Shown: positions 6,560 to 8,933 of the stretch, one piece after another | Layout: each line of letters starts with the position of its first letter | Position numbering within the stretch: the stretch's first letter is position 1 | NCBI GenBank assembly: GCA_031969655.1 | Contig: DALYJX010000278.1 | Coordinates: 1-8,933, forward strand | From: Microseira sp003486305 | Lineage (GTDB): Bacteria > Cyanobacteriota > Cyanobacteriia > Cyanobacteriales > Aerosakkonemataceae | DNA: 8,933 bases | Direction: 5' to 3' | Position numbers and translations under genes: made by a program | Notes under the pieces: generated by a model | Database searches by the model: none | Told to the model about the DNA's origin: nothing | What the model saw: the letters and a program-made list of their open reading frames with translations, nothing else

Positions 6560-6590
6560 GCAATTCTTCTCAAACCTCAAATCTGCAATC

Positions 6591-7508
6591 ATGTACAATT
6601 TTCTGCCAATCGCTTTCTTTCAAAATCAATTTGTTCCTTTTGAAAACGCTAAAATATCGATTGCTACTCATGCTTTACATTACGGAACTGGAGCGTTTGG
6701 CGGCTTGCGCGGCATTCCCGATCCGCAAAATCAAGACAATATTTTATTGTTTAGATTAGACCGGCATTGCCAACGATTAAGCGATAGCGCTAGATTGTTA
6801 CGCTACGATTTACCAGCGGAAAAAATCGAAGAAATTATAGTAACTTGGGTGAAAAAAAATCAGCCGCTCGCGTCTTTTTATATTAGACCTTTTGTGTATA
6901 CGTCGGATTTGGGAATCGCCCCCAGATTGCATAAAATTGAAAAAGATTTTTTCGTGTATGGTTTAGAATTAGGCGATTATTTAGCGGCAGATGGGGTAAG
7001 CTGTCGCATCAGTTCCTGGTATCGTCAAGAAGACCGCAGTTTACCCCTACGCGGAAAAATCAGCGGCGCTTACATTACTTCTTCTTTAGCCAAAACGGAA
7101 GCAGTAGAATCGGGATTCGATGAAGCAATTTTAATGAATTCTCAAGGGAAAGTCAGCGAAGCTTCGGGAATGAATGTATTCTTGGTGAGAAACGGACAGC
7201 TGATTACGCCGGGATTCGAGCAGGATATCTTAGAAGGAATTACCCGAGATAGTATCCTCACCGTCGCTCAAGATTTGGGGATTAAAACAATCGAAAGACC
7301 CGTGGATAAATCAGAATTGTACATCGCTGACGAGGTGTTCTTAAGCGGAACGGCAGCAAAAATAACGCCGGTGAAGCGGATTGAAGGGTACGAATTCTCT
7401 AATCACCGTCCGATTACGGAAAAGCTGCGGGAAAAACTGACGGCGATTACAGAAAACCGCGATCCGAATTATGCCAGTTGGGTTTATTCAATTTCTCTTA
7501 AAGATTGA
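6591..7508 (+). CDS. ilvE: Branched-chain amino acid aminotransferase (class IV PLP)
   Basis: This 305-residue cytoplasmic enzyme should catalyse the last step of valine, isoleucine and leucine synthesis, moving the amino group from glutamate to the branched 2-oxo acid. It has the class IV fold-type features in order: HALHYGTGAFGGLRG near the N-terminus (27-41), the LFRLDRHCQRL cofactor-phosphate region (53-63, R55), YIRPFVY (97-103), the PLP lysine K156 in LRGKISGAY, VSEASGMNVF (188-197, E190), GITRD (216-220) and SGTAAKITPV (252-261). Length matches bacterial IlvE (about 300-310). Class IV also holds D-amino-acid transaminase and aminodeoxychorismate lyase, but the RGxxxxGAY, GITRDSI and SGTAAxITPV signatures favour IlvE. 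The ATG at 6591 follows an 89-nt gap with a large hairpin; no Shine-Dalgarno is visible. Confidence 0.93.
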   Translation: MYNFLPIAFFQNQFVPFENAKISIATHALHYGTGAFGGLRGIPDPQNQDNILLFRLDRHCQRLSDSARLLRYDLPAEKIEEIIVTWVKKNQPLASFYIRPFVYTSDLGIAPRLHKIEKDFFVYGLELGDYLAADGVSCRISSWYRQEDRSLPLRGKISGAYITSSLAKTEAVESGFDEAILMNSQGKVSEASGMNVFLVRNGQLITPGFEQDILEGITRDSILTVAQDLGIKTIERPVDKSELYIADEVFLSGTAAKITPVKRIEGYEFSNHRPITEKLREKLTAITENRDPNYASWVYSISLKD

Positions 7509-7530
7509 GATGCTTGGAATGGCCTACAGT

Positions 7531-7542
7531 CACAACGTTGTG
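7531..7542. promoter_or_regulatory. 12-bp perfect palindrome in the ilvE-dehydrogenase gap
   Basis: CACAACGTTGTG is a perfect dyad lying 22 nt after the ilvE stop and 36 nt before the TTG start of the dehydrogenase. Its position and symmetry would suit a dimeric repressor or activator, but I cannot match it to a named regulator. It is too short to be a terminator. Confidence 0.3.
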
Positions 7543-7578
7543 CAGCTAACATGGTATTGTTGAAATCCCGGTTAAACT

Positions 7579-8730
7579 TTGTCTAAGGTGTCAACTTTAA
7601 CTGCTACTGGTTCGCTAACTTTGACCGTTGCCCCGGCGCAAGTTGTCCGGGGGAACTTGGCACTGGAAAGCGTCGATTTTGCTCGCATGGGAAACCGTCC
7701 GTTGGTGGTGGGAGGCTCAAGCACGCTAGCTGTAGTTCAATCTAGATTAGAGCCAGCGATCGCTTCTCAACAACTCTCCGCAGCTTGGGCATCCTACAGC
7801 CCAGATTGTAGCGAAGATAGTTTGGCAATGTTGCGAAGTCAAATCGAACAGCACCAAGCCGACTTTATTATCGGCGTTGGCGGCGGTAAAGCCCTCGATA
7901 CGGCTAAATTACTCGCGCATCAGTGCCACCTACCGATCGTCACCATCCCCACTTCAGGCGCTACCTGTGCCGCCTGGACGGCGCTTTCTAACGTTTATTC
8001 CCCAGAGGGCGCATTCCTGTACGATGTACCCTTAGACCGCTGTCCCGACTTGCTCGTACTCGATTACAGTTTGATTCAAACTGCCTCCCAACGTACCTTA
8101 GTCGCTGGAATTGGCGATGCTTTGGCGAAGTGGTACGAAGCATCAGTTAGCAGCGGTACTTCCGAGCAAACTTTAATTGTTGCCGCCGTGCAACAAGCCA
8201 GAATTTTACGGGATATCCTGTTCCAAAAATCAACAGATGCGCTGAAAGAACCAGGGGGTGAAGCTTGGCGGGAAGTCGTCGATGCAACGGTATTGCTCGC
8301 AGGCGTGATTGGTGGATTGGGGGGCGCCCAGTGCCGCACCGTCGCCGCCCATGCAGTTCATAATGGATTAACTCATATTAGAGCAGCCCACGACGCCTTA
8401 CACGGGGAAAAAGTCGCCTACGGTATCCTCGTACAACTGCGATTGGAAGAAATGGTGCAAGGCAATCAACTAGCCGCAACCGCCAGACAGCAATTGTTGA
8501 AATTTTACAGCGAAATCGGCTTACCTCAAACCTTAGACGATTTGGGACTGGGGAATATTACCCTAAAAGAATTGCGCCAAGCAGCGGAAATTGCCTGCGC
8601 CCCCAATTCCGACATCCACCGCCTACCGTTTAAAGTAGTACCCGAACAGTTAATGGCAGCAATGGTTTCTACCACAACGCCGATTGAGTCAGGAAGGAGC
8701 AGGGGAGCAGAGGATCAAGTGAGCAAGTGA
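7579..8730 (+). CDS. Iron-containing alcohol dehydrogenase family, glycerol-dehydrogenase-like
   Basis: This 383-residue NAD(P)-dependent dehydrogenase-like protein belongs to the superfamily of GldA and Fe-ADH. The N-terminal nucleotide-binding half has VVRG (22-25), PLVVGG (41-46) and the dinucleotide signature GVGGGKALDTAK (99-110). The metal-binding half has AGIGDALAKWYEA (176-188) with likely ligand D180, VAAHAVHNGLTH (255-266) with H258, and LHGEKVAYG (274-282) with H275, matching the Asp-His-His set of glycerol dehydrogenases. The motif order resembles GldA more than classical Fe-ADH, but the real substrate is unknown; cyanobacterial members are usually annotated only as Fe-ADH family. 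The start is TTG at 7579: a TAA at 7573-7575 closes the frame just upstream and there is no early ATG, while GTG at 7588 is an alternative. The last 15 or so residues are encoded by purine-rich low-complexity DNA and may be an acquired extension. It follows ilvE by 70 nt on the same strand. Confidence 0.88.
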   Translation: MSKVSTLTATGSLTLTVAPAQVVRGNLALESVDFARMGNRPLVVGGSSTLAVVQSRLEPAIASQQLSAAWASYSPDCSEDSLAMLRSQIEQHQADFIIGVGGGKALDTAKLLAHQCHLPIVTIPTSGATCAAWTALSNVYSPEGAFLYDVPLDRCPDLLVLDYSLIQTASQRTLVAGIGDALAKWYEASVSSGTSEQTLIVAAVQQARILRDILFQKSTDALKEPGGEAWREVVDATVLLAGVIGGLGGAQCRTVAAHAVHNGLTHIRAAHDALHGEKVAYGILVQLRLEEMVQGNQLAATARQQLLKFYSEIGLPQTLDDLGLGNITLKELRQAAEIACAPNSDIHRLPFKVVPEQLMAAMVSTTTPIESGRSRGAEDQVSK

Positions 8731-8738
8731 GAGATGTA

Positions 8739-8805
8739 GGGGCGGGTTTTACCAATAAAGTTTGGGAAAAACAGATAATTTGACTCTTCCCGCCCCGGTT
8801 AGCGA
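8739..8805. repeat. 67-bp GC-bounded repeat, copy 1
   Basis: The unit begins GGGGCGGGTTTTACC, holds an AT-rich core, and reaches the matching CCCGCCCC at 8789-8796 (8-bp terminal inverted repeat), followed by GGTTAGCGA. It is 66/67 identical to 8867-8933. The upstream three bases GTA extend its match to the palindromic element at 5822-5892. It lies 8 nt after the dehydrogenase stop and has no coding potential. Confidence 0.9.
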
Positions 8806-8866
8806 TCGCGTGAAAATTACCAATGCCTAATGATATCATGTGCGTTTATATCGGCATCCCATCGGC

Positions 8867-8933
8867 GGGGCGGGTTTAACCAATAAAGTTTGGGAAAAAC
8901 AGATAATTTGACTCTTCCCGCCCCGGTTAGCGA
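8867..8933. repeat. 67-bp GC-bounded repeat, copy 2 (reaches window end)
   Basis: This copy is identical to copy 1 except one base (A at 8878 against T at 8750). It begins 128 bp downstream of copy 1 and runs to the last base of the window, so the true right boundary is unknown. The 61 bp between the copies (8806-8866) contain no gene, only a short palindrome ATGATATCAT (8830-8839). Confidence 0.9.

Noticed and set aside
8739..8933. Two direct repeats separated by 61 bp, considered as a CRISPR
   Set aside because: The repeat is 67 bp, only two copies are visible, there is no cas gene, and the ends match a dispersed palindromic family.

Overview
This window looks like chromosomal DNA from a cyanobacterium, probably a filamentous or large-genome type. 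It has at least eleven copies of the cyanobacterial octamer GCGATCGC (HIP1), a Ycf51-family gene (a family of cyanobacteria and plastids), a MASE1 hybrid kinase of cyanobacterial style, and heptanucleotide tandem repeats in the gaps between genes. No tRNA, rRNA, transposase, phage gene or CRISPR array was seen.

Layout. (a) 1-740 (+): the 3' part of an Hsp70/DnaK gene, comprising the end of the substrate-binding beta domain, the helical lid, and an unusual charged tail built on three exact 30-bp tandem repeats. (b) 741-909: a gap filled by two facing arrays of 7-bp repeats around a 33-nt imperfect palindrome. (c) 910-1911 (+): a class B (zinc-finger-free) DnaJ co-chaperone. (d) 5612-1908 (-): a two-gene signalling operon, a membrane MASE1-HisKA-HATPase-REC hybrid kinase followed 3 nt later by a REC-HisKA-HATPase protein; the last stop codon overlaps the dnaJ stop tail to tail. 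(e) 5613-5988: a 376-bp divergent intergenic region with a 71-bp palindromic element. (f) 5989-6501 (+): a Ycf51/DUF2518 small membrane protein. (g) 6500-6559: a near-perfect long hairpin made of 7-bp units. (h) 6591-7508 (+): an IlvE-type branched-chain aminotransferase. (i) 7579-8730 (+): a glycerol-dehydrogenase-like member of the iron-containing alcohol dehydrogenase superfamily, read from a TTG start. (j) 8731-8933: two direct copies of a 67-bp GC-bounded repeat, the second running to the window edge.

How the genes fit together. The DnaK and DnaJ genes are an obvious chaperone/co-chaperone pair. The two kinases are very likely co-expressed and could exchange phosphate, although no HPt protein is present. 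The metabolic genes on the right are co-oriented but separated by repeat-bearing gaps, so a shared operon is not established. I see no clearly novel defence or mobile system. The most unusual content is the repeat architecture: 7-bp repeats arranged as inverted arrays in two different gaps with two different sequences, a GGGGCGGG-bounded palindromic family in three places, and an in-frame repeat expansion in the DnaK tail with a HIP1 site at each full unit end.
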